From: Paenibacillus mangrovi
GTDB taxonomy: Bacteria > Bacillota > Bacilli > Paenibacillales > Paenibacillaceae
Direction of reading: 5' to 3'
Assembly (NCBI RefSeq): GCF_022898935.1
Contig: NZ_JALIRP010000014.1
Span: 1-64,000 of the forward strand
DNA: 64,000 nucleotides
Below are positions 8,128-15,020 of the stretch, piece by piece. The notes under the pieces are model-generated. The model made no database searches. It saw only the letters and a program-made list of their open reading frames with translations, and was not told where the DNA came from. Made by a program: the position numbers and the translations under genes. Position 1 is the stretch's first letter; each line of letters starts with the position of its first letter.

Positions 8128-8883
8128 ATGGAATTACATTATAACGTACAAGGATCTGGCGATCCGATTGTTCTCCTACACAGCCCCGGAGTGGATATGA
8201 GGGTATGGAAGTTCGTCGTACCGCAGTTAGCGCATACGAAAAAAGTTATCACCTTTGACGGCCGGGGAACGGGTCAATCGCCGTCGCCTACGAAACCGCT
8301 TGATCTTGTACATGATTTGCTCATGCTGCTCGATCATTTGGGAATAGAGAAAACCGTTCTCGTCGGTCACTCGATGGGTGGGCAGATCTCCACAGATTTT
8401 AGCCTGCTGTATCCGTCCAGAGTGGAGAAACTTATCTTAATCGCTCCATCACTGACAGGCTTTCAATACTCCTCTGAATTTACATCCTGGATGGCACAGG
8501 TGAACGCGGCTGCTCCTGATGTCGAGAAGTTGACGAATCTTTCGTTGCAAGGGCCTATTTACAGCGTCACGATGTCCGGTCCGCACTGCGATTTTTTATA
8601 TGAATTGACTCATCATTACATGAAGAAAGTATTCACTGAATGGAAGAACTTCGAAGTGATATGGCCGCAACCACCTGCGATCGAAAGGCTGCATGACATT
8701 TCAGCAGATACGTTGTTTATCAGAGGGACGGTGGAGTGGGCTGACATCGACCGGGTCGGAGAACTGTTTAAACAGGTGCCTTCAATCCGCTTCGTTACAA
8801 TCGATGATGCGGATCATATGGTGCCCTTGACCCATCCTGATGAGCTTTCGCGACAAATTCAAAAATTTATTGAAAACGAGTGA
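8128..8883 (+). CDS. Alpha/beta hydrolase
   Basis: A 251-residue alpha/beta-hydrolase-fold enzyme without signal peptide. Visible features are the oxyanion-region HSPG near residue 18, FDGRGTGQS, the nucleophile elbow GHSMGG at about residues 79-84 (catalytic Ser), and the catalytic His in DADHMVPLTHP near the C-terminus. A strong GGAGGAAG precedes the ATG. It forms a two-gene unit with the TetR regulator that starts 8 bp after its stop. The pair probably answers to a small hydrophobic compound that the hydrolase also attacks, but the substrate is unknown. Confidence 0.85.
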   Translation: MELHYNVQGSGDPIVLLHSPGVDMRVWKFVVPQLAHTKKVITFDGRGTGQSPSPTKPLDLVHDLLMLLDHLGIEKTVLVGHSMGGQISTDFSLLYPSRVEKLILIAPSLTGFQYSSEFTSWMAQVNAAAPDVEKLTNLSLQGPIYSVTMSGPHCDFLYELTHHYMKKVFTEWKNFEVIWPQPPAIERLHDISADTLFIRGTVEWADIDRVGELFKQVPSIRFVTIDDADHMVPLTHPDELSRQIQKFIENE

Positions 8884-8890
8884 TTACACC

Positions 8891-9475
8891 ATGCCACGAA
8901 CCCCGGAGGCGAACGATAAGATCCGGCGGGCTGCTAGTGAGAAAATATTAAAGGCGGCCATGCAATTATTTATGAAGAAAGGCTACCATGCCACCTCTAT
9001 TGATGATGTAGCTAAAGAAGCGAACATCTCAAAGGGTCTTCTATACAATTACTATGAAGGAAAGGAAGGATTATTGGCTGCGATGGTTGACCTTCGCATT
9101 GAGGAGTTGATGACCGTTATGAATGCAGCCATATCCAAAGTCAGTCCCGCAGCGCAAATCCAGCATCTCATAGAGGGTGCGATGGATAATGTTCAACAAC
9201 AACCTGACGTATTCCGGTTCTATCTCCATCTGTTTACCCAGCCCATGCAAGACAAGGTGCTCGCTAAATATACGGGGAAACTGATGGCCGCGTACGATAG
9301 CCAATTCCACGTACAATGCAAGATGTTCGAAAATCTGGGTGTTCCCGAGCCGCGCAAGAGATCCGTGCATTTGTCGTCGACGCTTCAAGGCATCATGCTG
9401 ATGTACTCCACTTATCCGAACGGATATCCTCTAGAGGAAGTCAAAGTACAAGTGATTGCGGATTATTGCCAATAA
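8891..9475 (+). CDS. TetR-family transcriptional regulator
   Basis: A 194-residue repressor with an N-terminal helix-turn-helix (AMQLFMKKGYHATS, DVAKEANISKG, LLYNYYEGKE at about residues 20-60) and a helical ligand-binding C-terminal domain. I chose ATG 8891 (MPRTPEANDK), which is where TetR homologues of this type begin. An earlier in-frame ATG at 8840 would overlap the hydrolase. Translation is probably coupled because no strong ribosome site is present. Its likely operator is the dyad at 7976-7991. A two-armed element follows 70 bp after the stop. Confidence 0.85.
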   Translation: MPRTPEANDKIRRAASEKILKAAMQLFMKKGYHATSIDDVAKEANISKGLLYNYYEGKEGLLAAMVDLRIEELMTVMNAAISKVSPAAQIQHLIEGAMDNVQQQPDVFRFYLHLFTQPMQDKVLAKYTGKLMAAYDSQFHVQCKMFENLGVPEPRKRSVHLSSTLQGIMLMYSTYPNGYPLEEVKVQVIADYCQ

Positions 9476-9542
9476 CCAGGTTTTCGTTTTAAATCTATTA
9501 ATGTTGCTAACATTAGAAGAATACTTGAATGCTAAGTGATTA

Positions 9543-9637
9543 CGCTAACGGGACACGTTAGTTGAATAGCACATATTATTGAGCAGGCTGCCGAAGCCTG
9601 CTTTTTTTTGTTAAGCTAACGGGCAGTTTAGTTGAAG
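9543..9637 (+). repeat. Two-armed intergenic element, both arms
   Basis: Left arm CGCTAACGGGACACGTTAGTT at 9543-9563. The hairpin GCAGGCTGCCGAAGCCTGC ends in eight T residues (to 9609), an excellent terminator. The right arm AAGCTAACGGGCAGTTTAGTTGAAG lies at 9612-9637. CGTTAG of the left arm is perfectly complementary to CTAACG of the right arm. Confidence 0.9.
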
Positions 9638-9645
9638 ATCATACT

Positions 9646-9680
9646 CGGTGAACCGTACCCTAAATAAGGGCAAGTTTTTT
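9646..9680 (+). repeat. 35-bp repeat shared with 11122-11154
   Basis: GGTGAACCGTACC followed by AAGNNNGCAAGTTTTTT-like sequence occurs here right after an element right arm. It recurs at 11122-11154, also right after a degenerate element. The rest of 9681-9950 holds no gene. It has two related AT-rich stretches starting TGTCATAYTGG at about 9837 and 9888. Confidence 0.6.
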
Positions 9681-9949
9681 TAATTGAATTGCTTGGTTTA
9701 GATGGGTTTTGTTATCTTTGGGCTTATCGTGGAGAGAAAAGTGTCAAATCTGTCAGTGCTGTCAGCTCGGTGGAACAGACGCAACTGTTGCAATTTTCGG
9801 TTTTCTCGTCACAGAACATGTGAAACAAACCCCAAGTGTCATATTGGTATATAAGCACTCCTAATATAGCTTAATGGAGTCGTCACGTATGTCATACTGG
9901 ATATAATCCCACACGTGGATATATACCAAAAATTGCTTGAAGCGGTTTT

Positions 9950-9978
9950 AAGCTAACGTGAAGTTTAATGCAGATTAG
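9950..9978 (+). repeat. Degenerate right arm of the element family
   Basis: AAGCTAACGTGAAGTTTAATG matches the right arm at 9612 (AAGCTAACGGGCAGTTTAGTT) with few changes. It directly abuts the long hairpin that terminates the VOC gene. Confidence 0.55.
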
Positions 9979-10052
9979 TTGCAAAAATCAAGAAGATCGC
10001 CACACCATATCGGGCAGCGATCTTCCAACGTTTTACTTGCAACAAACTAATC
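9973..10052 (-). terminator. Long hairpin terminator of the VOC-protein gene
   Basis: The inner stem GAAGATCGC (9992-10000) pairs perfectly with GCGATCTTC (10017-10025). The outer segments GATTAGTT..GCAA (9973-9984) and TTGCAACAAACTAATC (10037-10052) also pair. On the minus strand the inner stem is followed by TTGATTTTTG, fitting termination of the gene ending at 10073. Confidence 0.7.
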
Positions 10053-10072
10053 AAGATGTAATGCAACATTAC

Positions 10073-10969
10073 TTATGAGTTATTACTACTTCTCATTCCT
10101 CCAAGAATAATGCTATACCCATCTGGATCTAAAATTTGAGCATTTACAAAGTCCCAGCCACCCCCTGAACTTTCAATTGGTTCCATTCCAATCGTGCCGC
10201 CTTTTCCTCGTACCTCATCAACGATAAGAGCCACATCTTCCCATGGCGTATGAACGAAAGTATCCCAGGGTTCATCCGGACCTTCCCACGTATCGGGAAT
10301 ACCTATAATTTTTGCGGAGAGGGCATTGGGTCGTACATCATGCGGTGATACTGCCTGCTGTAAAATCACTTCCATTTCGCCGCGTCTTGCGTACCCCCAG
10401 TTGTTCACCTCATCGCATCCTAATACGTTGCTGTACCATTCCATTGACTTCTTCAAATCGGAGACAAGGCGTACTTGATACGTCTTTTTAAATATAAATT
10501 GTTTATCGTGATTAATTTGTTCTTCTGTCTGAGGACGCCTCGCGCTTAAAACCAAGTTGTATCCGTCCAGGTCAGACAAATGAGCTTTCTTGTAAGTATG
10601 ACCTCCATGCGAGTGCTCAAAAGGTTCAATCGCAATGTTACCACCGTTGCTGCGAACTTCCTCGACAATGTAATCTAGATTTTCCCACTCCACGTAAATC
10701 AACGAATCCCAACCATAATCCGGGCCATCCCATTCTGTAGGGTAATCGGTGTGCTTCTTCGGAACAGAGTTTGGACGAATATCCTCCGGTGAAGCAGCCT
10801 GTAATAAAATCATTCCCATGCCTTCCCTTGTTGCATGGCCATATCCGCTAATGTCGTTACATTTCAACACATCGCGAAACCATTCCTGAGACTTTTTAAC
10901 ATCAGATACTAGACGTACTGGGAACGTTAATTCAAATTTCCCTTTTCTGGCCGCATCTTTAAAATCCAA
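10073..10969 (-). CDS. Two-domain VOC (glyoxalase/bleomycin-resistance fold) protein
   Basis: A 298-residue protein made of two homologous VOC domains, about residues 14-145 and 165-290. Each begins with PVRLVSDVKKSQEWF or QVRLVSDLKKSMEWY and ends with LDGYNLVLS or PDGYSIILGG. The fold binds a metal or a small ligand; members include dioxygenases, glyoxalases and drug-binding resistance proteins. It is cytosolic. Start is TTG at 10969-10967, supported by AAAGGAG nine bases upstream on the minus strand. It is one of the few minus-strand genes in this region and has its own terminator. Specific function unknown. Confidence 0.8.
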   Translation of the reverse strand: MDFKDAARKGKFELTFPVRLVSDVKKSQEWFRDVLKCNDISGYGHATREGMGMILLQAASPEDIRPNSVPKKHTDYPTEWDGPDYGWDSLIYVEWENLDYIVEEVRSNGGNIAIEPFEHSHGGHTYKKAHLSDLDGYNLVLSARRPQTEEQINHDKQFIFKKTYQVRLVSDLKKSMEWYSNVLGCDEVNNWGYARRGEMEVILQQAVSPHDVRPNALSAKIIGIPDTWEGPDEPWDTFVHTPWEDVALIVDEVRGKGGTIGMEPIESSGGGWDFVNAQILDPDGYSIILGGMRSSNNS

Positions 10970-11035
10970 AATTCACAGCTCCTTTAGCTTGAATTTATTA
11001 CCATTGTACCTATTCGTTATATTTGTATAATTTCC

Positions 11036-11122
11036 TCTAGAACGATAGTTGAACAAGCGAGATCAAAGAAATGGTCATCCTGCACAAGGATGGCCTTAAA
11101 AATTGCCGTTACAGACAGCGTG
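11036..11122 (+). repeat. Degenerate two-armed element
   Basis: A partial left arm AGAACGATAGTTGAACAAG (11040-11058), a hairpin GGTCATCC..GGATGGCC (about 11073-11095), and a poorly matching right-arm position near 11103-11120. The same 35-bp sequence that follows the element at 9543-9637 follows here, which supports the assignment. Confidence 0.45.
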
Positions 11123-11154
11123 GTGAACCGTACCACAAGTAACGCAAGTTTTTT
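11122..11154 (+). repeat. Second copy of the 35-bp repeat
   Basis: Matches 9646-9680 (GGTGAACCGTACC, then GCAAGTTTTTT). It precedes the GyrI-like gene by about 90 bp. Confidence 0.6.
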
Positions 11155-11243
11155 GGAGAATCAAATGTGCTTTAGCAGGGAAAATGTGGATATTAATCGA
11201 AATGTTATTTTTATACGATTCAGAAACCGAAAGGAGAAACGAA

Positions 11244-11729
11244 ATGAGCGAACTAGGTGTTAAAGATAACACGTGTAGAGTGGTCAAAAGAGGATTCTTA
11301 GCAGTTGGAACAAGGCATGAAGCGAAGTATTCAGAATACCCAACCGTAATTCCGCAATCATTTGACTCTTTAATAAGTCGTATGGAGGAAATCCAAAATC
11401 GAACTGGTGAAAAATTGGCTCTATACAAACCAGGTAATTATGCACCCGATAACCTTGGAACCTACTATACAACCGCTCAAGTCACAGAGATTGGTTCTAT
11501 TCCACAAGGAATGGTAAGCCAGACCACTCCTGTGTGCACTTATGCTGTCTATACGCACAAAGGTGAGATTTGGAAAATAGGTGATGCTTATGGTTCTCTT
11601 AACCGTTGGATTGATGAAAATGGCTACAAACATAGTAAAGGTTGGGTAGTGGAGTTGATGGACGAAAGATTTAATCCGACTTCACCTGAAAGTGAGCTAG
11701 AGATTTATACGCCAATCGAAGAGAAATAG
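11244..11729 (+). CDS. GyrI-like / effector-binding domain protein
   Basis: A 161-residue stand-alone domain resembling the C-terminal effector-binding part of AraC/MerR-type activators (GyrI-like small-molecule-binding fold). The segments VVKRGFLAVGTRHEAKYSE, YTTAQVTEIG and CTYAVYTHKGE, followed by LNRWIDENGYKHS, match the two SHS2 repeats of that family. There is no DNA-binding domain, so it may sequester a ligand or act as a hydrolase/antidote. ATG 11244 is fixed by AAAGGAG seven bases upstream. It has its own terminator and then a two-armed element. Confidence 0.65.
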   Translation: MSELGVKDNTCRVVKRGFLAVGTRHEAKYSEYPTVIPQSFDSLISRMEEIQNRTGEKLALYKPGNYAPDNLGTYYTTAQVTEIGSIPQGMVSQTTPVCTYAVYTHKGEIWKIGDAYGSLNRWIDENGYKHSKGWVVELMDERFNPTSPESELEIYTPIEEK

Positions 11730-11745
11730 TCGACGAAAGAGGAGT

Positions 11746-11775
11746 GACCCTGCAAACCATCGTTTGTGGGTCTTT
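11746..11775 (+). terminator. Rho-independent terminator after the GyrI-like gene
   Basis: GACCC, one unpaired T, GCAAAC, loop CATC, GTTTG, unpaired T, GGGTC, then TTTC. Confidence 0.7.
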
Positions 11776-11807
11776 CTACGTTCTGGCATGAATCAATACC
11801 TTTGTTT

Positions 11808-11893
11808 ATTCAACTAACGGGACACGATAGCTTAAAAATTACCGGCATAGATCGACAGCCACGTTGCGCTAACGGGCAGTATAATGTCGCGAT
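11808..11893 (+). repeat. Two-armed intergenic element with weak core
   Basis: A very good left arm ATTCAACTAACGGGACACGATAGCT (11808-11832) and a right arm GCTAACGGGCAGTATAATG (11868-11886). The sequence between them has no strong hairpin, unlike other copies. The gene before it already has a terminator at 11746. Confidence 0.8.
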
Positions 11894-11976
11894 ACCCAAT
11901 ATATGGTATTATAAAAAATGAAATCAATTTCATGTTATATGGGGATTGGAGATGCTTGTGAAATGGGGGGATTTCT

Positions 11977-12471
11977 TTGGTAGATGCATATTTGCCGCCA
12001 AAACATCAGATTTCAGTGTCGGCACTCATTGAGAATAATGAAGGTGAAGTTCTGTTAGTAAAGACCCATTGGCGCTCAGATACGTGGGAATTCCCTGGTG
12101 GAAATGTAGAAGAAGGTGAATCACTTGATGATGCAATTACTCGTGAAGTCCTTGAAGAGACTGGAATTCTGATACGTCCCATTGGTGTAACGGGAGTTTA
12201 TTACAATGAAACAAGTAATCTTTTATCGGTGGTATTTAGAGCAGATTTCATTGATGGCCAATTAAAAATTCAGCCAGAAGAGATAATGGAAGCTATGTTT
12301 GTAAGGTTGACAGTGAGCAACATAGAACAGTACATTACTCGACCTCATATGAAATCACGATCATTAGATGCAATTCGGAGCAAGGGGTTCGTACCATATG
12401 AATTTTGGAAGACAAAGCCGTTTCAACGGATTTCCCGCTTAGACCCTCACGGTGTACAACCTGAAGTGTAG
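11977..12471 (+). CDS. NUDIX hydrolase
   Basis: A 164-residue NUDIX protein, distinct from the one at 947-1438. The Nudix box is GGNVEEGESL..AITREVLEETG at about residues 48-70, with all catalytic Glu residues. The N-terminus KHQISVSALIEN and HWRSDTWEFPGG are typical. It would hydrolyse a nucleotide-linked substrate. Start is TTG 11977 with GGGGGGA five bases upstream. It is a single-gene unit: an element lies about 85 bp upstream and another begins 15 bp after the stop. Confidence 0.85.
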   Translation: MVDAYLPPKHQISVSALIENNEGEVLLVKTHWRSDTWEFPGGNVEEGESLDDAITREVLEETGILIRPIGVTGVYYNETSNLLSVVFRADFIDGQLKIQPEEIMEAMFVRLTVSNIEQYITRPHMKSRSLDAIRSKGFVPYEFWKTKPFQRISRLDPHGVQPEV

Positions 12472-12485
12472 CACCCAACTCCTTT

Positions 12486-12581
12486 AAGCTAACGGGACAC
12501 GATAGCTCAATAAAGACATTTGAAGGCAGCTGGCTTTTGATCTGTTGCCTTTTCTTAACTAACGGGCAGTTTGACGCAACC
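12486..12581 (+). repeat. Two-armed intergenic element, both arms
   Basis: Left arm AAGCTAACGGGACACGATAGCT at 12486-12508, then AATAAAGACA. The hairpin GGCAGCTGGC..GATCTGTTGCC is followed by TTTTCTT. Right arm AACTAACGGGCAGTTTGACG at 12557-12576. Its core closely resembles the copy at 2246-2340. Confidence 0.9.
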
Positions 12582-12663
12582 ATTGCTCTGAATTTAAAGG
12601 GGAATGGAGTTAATTGGAGAATAATTTGAAAAGAAGCGGCCGATAAAGGATGGGAAATATATT

Positions 12664-13209
12664 ATGGTCACAGCAGTTATAGAGGTAGTTACAATTCATC
12701 CAATTCACAAGCATGCCTTCACTGTATCTGAACACCCAGAGGGACAATTACATCATATTGGAGACGCATTAGGTTGCGATTGTGTAATTGAGAAATTTGA
12801 AGACGGATGGATGAGAAAGTATAAAAATGACGGAAAGAATAATGAAGACTGGTACGGGTGGAACGCTGAAGTTCTTGCCCCATTTGATAGTATAGTAGAA
12901 GCAATATATATTAACCCCAACACTAATAACCCAGGGAGCTATATTGAATCTAGAGCAAGTAGTATAAGGTTTTTAAGGAATGATGGTGTGAGGGTAATGT
13001 ATGCCCATATTAAGGATATAAATGTGTCGGAAGGTGAATCTATAAAGGCAGGGGATATAGTCGCTAGAGTGGGGAACAACGGCTATTCTAGACATCCTCA
13101 CATTCATATAGGAGCCTGGAAAGGCAATACACCTCTTCAAATAAGATTTGATTTAAGGGAAATGGGGAATCACCTTAAAGAACTAACTGATGAGGGGTAT
13201 TATCTTTAG
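12664..13209 (+). CDS. M23-like (LytM fold) peptidase-related protein
   Basis: A 181-residue protein with a LytM/M23-type core: APFDSIVEAIY, VMYAHIKDINVSEGESI, AGDIVARVGNNG, and the HPHIHIGAW motif that supplies two metal-binding His. The usual first His/Asp segment (HxxxD) is replaced by WYGWNAE. No signal peptide is present, unlike secreted cell-wall hydrolases of this family. It may be a cytosolic, non-peptidase descendant. No strong ribosome site precedes ATG 12664. It follows a two-armed element directly and has no operon partner. Confidence 0.6.
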   Translation: MVTAVIEVVTIHPIHKHAFTVSEHPEGQLHHIGDALGCDCVIEKFEDGWMRKYKNDGKNNEDWYGWNAEVLAPFDSIVEAIYINPNTNNPGSYIESRASSIRFLRNDGVRVMYAHIKDINVSEGESIKAGDIVARVGNNGYSRHPHIHIGAWKGNTPLQIRFDLREMGNHLKELTDEGYYL

Positions 13210-13239
13210 AATTGAAGCAGTGAACAAATCCACCCAAGA

Positions 13240-13559
13240 TTATCCATTCAGCGTCCATTTGATCTCGCAGACATGACCGACCCATCCTGTGGCAATAGTA
13301 CCGTCCTGCAGCATGATATCAGTAAAGTACACCTCTCCGGCGGATCCTCCTAGAATGTATCCTGGAATATACTCTAATCTGCCGCTTTTAAATGGAAATA
13401 AGGTGTAAACCTCAGATTTGTCACAAGAAGCTTGCTACGAAACCTACCTGGGCTATAAATTAACCGTACAGGCACAGTTGGGACTTCGCCTACATAGAAT
13501 GAACAAACCGCACTTGTGAACATGAGGTCACCCGGAGGAAGATGCGACGCTCTAGTCAT
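13240..13559 (-). pseudogene. Frameshifted minus-strand gene remnant, family unknown
   Basis: On the minus strand, codons from 13559 read through PPGDLMFTSAVCSFYVGEVP, then VPVRLIYSPG..TPYFHLKAAD and stop at 13374. A shifted frame continues as EYIPGYILGGSAGEVYFTD, then GTIATGWVGHVCEIKW, to a stop at 13242-13240. The joined peptide reads like one beta-rich protein of about 105 residues. No start or ribosome site is convincing, and the 5' end abuts the DinB duplicate. I do not recognise the family. Confidence 0.5.
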
Positions 13560-14057
13560 TCAGCAGGAGGTGTCATCATTTCCTGGATTTTTCAATCGCG
13601 CTCGCGAATTGTACGAGTTGGTGCGCTGCTGCGAGAAGCCGTCGAAGGATTGTCTGAGGAAGAGCTACGTTTCCAACCTGCACCGGACAAATGGAGCATC
13701 CATCAGATTGTGATCCATGTGACGGATGACGAAATCCTGTCGACACATCGGATGAGAAAAGTCTTGGCGGAGGAAGAACCGCTTCTGCTATCATTTGATC
13801 AGGAAGCCTGGGCGGATAACCTGGGATATGAACGGTTGGACCGCGAGCAGCATCTGCACCTGTTCCAAATGCTTCGGGCCAGCATGCTGCCGCTTCTGGA
13901 AAATCTGACCCCCGAGCAGCTTGAGCGGGTTGGGAAATATCCCGATGGAGTGCGGTACACGTTCAAAGAGCTGCTGGAATTGCGTGTCCAGCATGTCCGT
14001 GACCACCTAGCCCAGATCGAGCGGGTAAGGCAGGCATATCGGGAGGATAGGGTATAA
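13542..14057 (+). CDS. DinB-family protein, duplicate with replaced N-terminus
   Basis: From the ALLREAVEGLSEEELRFQP segment to the stop, this is almost identical to the DinB protein at 1753-2223, with only a few substitutions (for example PTPGKW becomes PAPDKW). The first 27 residues are unrelated. DNA identity begins abruptly at 13623, equivalent to 1789, so the normal first helix (MKKMIEQYSRDY) is lost. The metal-site His residues are retained. The only ATG start (13542) has its GGAGGA too close. An AGGAGG at 13564 would need an ATC/ATT start. It is probably a partly decayed duplicate that may still be translated. Confidence 0.6.
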   Translation: MRRSSHSAGGVIISWIFQSRSRIVRVGALLREAVEGLSEEELRFQPAPDKWSIHQIVIHVTDDEILSTHRMRKVLAEEEPLLLSFDQEAWADNLGYERLDREQHLHLFQMLRASMLPLLENLTPEQLERVGKYPDGVRYTFKELLELRVQHVRDHLAQIERVRQAYREDRV

Positions 14058-14077
14058 CACTCTATGCTAGTTGTGAT

Positions 14078-14166
14078 AAAACTAACGGGGAACGAAAGTT
14101 GAGGAGCTTGCTTGGTAGCAGCTCCTTTTTACTTGTTGAAGTAACGGGCAGTTTAGTGCAACAATA
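14078..14166 (+). repeat. Two-armed intergenic element, both arms
   Basis: Left arm AACTAACGGGGAACGAAAGTTG at 14079-14101. The hairpin AGGAGCTTGCTTGGTAGCAGCTCCT is followed by TTTTAC, a good terminator. The right arm AAGTAACGGGCAGTTTAGTGC lies at 14139-14159. The core hairpin is unrelated to that at 2246-2340, although the preceding genes are near-identical duplicates. Confidence 0.85.
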
Positions 14167-14263
14167 ACAATCTAATTACGTCATATATTGGGAGGATAAA
14201 TAGACAAGAAACTCACTTAAACATGTCTGTTCATCTTCAAGAACAAATGGAAGGGGAAATGTT

Positions 14264-14563
14264 ATGAGCAAAAAGTTTGCTTTATTTTTGCTTGTATTAA
14301 TAACAATTTTAAGTGGATGTCAACGCCCTCCAAAAGCTGAAATTGTTCAAATATCAGAAGAACAAGCCAAGCTCATAGTTGAGCAATATCATAAGAAAAA
14401 TAGCAATTATAACATATTTGGCGCAATAAAAATCACTTCGATAAAACACTTTAATAATGAATACGAAGTAAAATGGGAAAGAAAAAGTAATTGTGAGAAC
14501 GGGACAGATTATGTAAACGACAAAGATGGGACTATGGGAAACAGTGTAGTCTCTATCTGCTAA
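14264..14563 (+). CDS. Small lipoprotein
   Basis: A 99-residue lipoprotein. The signal peptide MSKKFALFLLVLITILSGC ends in the lipobox LSGC, with the lipidated Cys at residue 19. The mature part has a helix (EEQAKLIVEQYHKK) and then a small beta region (GAIKITSIKHF, YEVKWERK), a layout like small PepSY/SCP-type extracytoplasmic domains. Function unknown. A good GGAAGGGG precedes the ATG. The 3' end contains an element-arm-like GAACGGGACAGATTATG at 14497-14513, so the coding region may run into an element. Confidence 0.75.
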   Translation: MSKKFALFLLVLITILSGCQRPPKAEIVQISEEQAKLIVEQYHKKNSNYNIFGAIKITSIKHFNNEYEVKWERKSNCENGTDYVNDKDGTMGNSVVSIC

Positions 14564-14600
14564 AAGCAGTATATTCGATTGAACGGGACACATTAGTGTA
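14496..14600 (+). repeat. Possible element overlapping the lipoprotein 3' end
   Basis: Two arm-like sequences, GAACGGGACAGATTATG (14497) and GAACGGGACACATTAGTG (14580-14597), lie 82 bp apart. A small hairpin CTGCTAAAAGCAG sits between them at 14558-14570. The first arm is inside the lipoprotein reading frame. The second is clear; the first could be chance. Confidence 0.5.
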
Positions 14601-14628
14601 AGGTAGAGTATGAAAATGGAGGGGAAAT

Positions 14629-14823
14629 GTGATGATGTGGGCGTCTGTCCTCATATTCCTGATGGTAACGACATTTTGTTTCATTGCTATGTACAAGATT
14701 ATTGGAATAATTCCAAAGATCAATAAGATAGCTGCAAGTATGTTAGCCTTAATATTTACGGGTGTTATCGCTTATGAATGGATAAATAATATAGCAAGAA
14801 ATCTGTTTACTCCTATGCCCTAA
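14629..14823 (+). CDS. Small two-helix membrane protein
   Basis: A 64-residue protein with two predicted membrane helices (ASVLIFLMVTTFCFIAMY and ASMLALIFTGVIAYEW) joined by a short basic loop (KIIGIIPKINKI). GGAGGGG lies upstream of a GTG-ATG-ATG start cluster at 14629-14637. No family recognised. It sits alone between two partial elements, like the other single-gene units here. Confidence 0.6.
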   Translation: MMMWASVLIFLMVTTFCFIAMYKIIGIIPKINKIAASMLALIFTGVIAYEWINNIARNLFTPMP

Positions 14824-14873
14824 TTCTTATATATCAAATATGAGATTCAAACAATCAAACATATCTTATGTTG

Positions 14874-14914
14874 TTAAACTAACAGGACACGATAACTCAA
14901 TAGAAGGCAGCCGA
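14874..14914 (+). repeat. Truncated element: left arm plus half hairpin
   Basis: AAACTAACAGGACACGATAACTCAATAGA at 14876-14904 is a clear left arm. It is followed by GGCAGCCG, the 5' half of the usual hairpin. No 3' half or right arm follows. The truncation point is near 14914. Confidence 0.75.
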
Positions 14915-15020
14915 AAAATGGACGAACTATTGTTGAGTCGTTGGTATATTATGACAATTGGCTCCTGACATTAACTAAGAATTGTTCCATTGAAGTGTTA
15001 GTTACATGGAGGTAATAATA

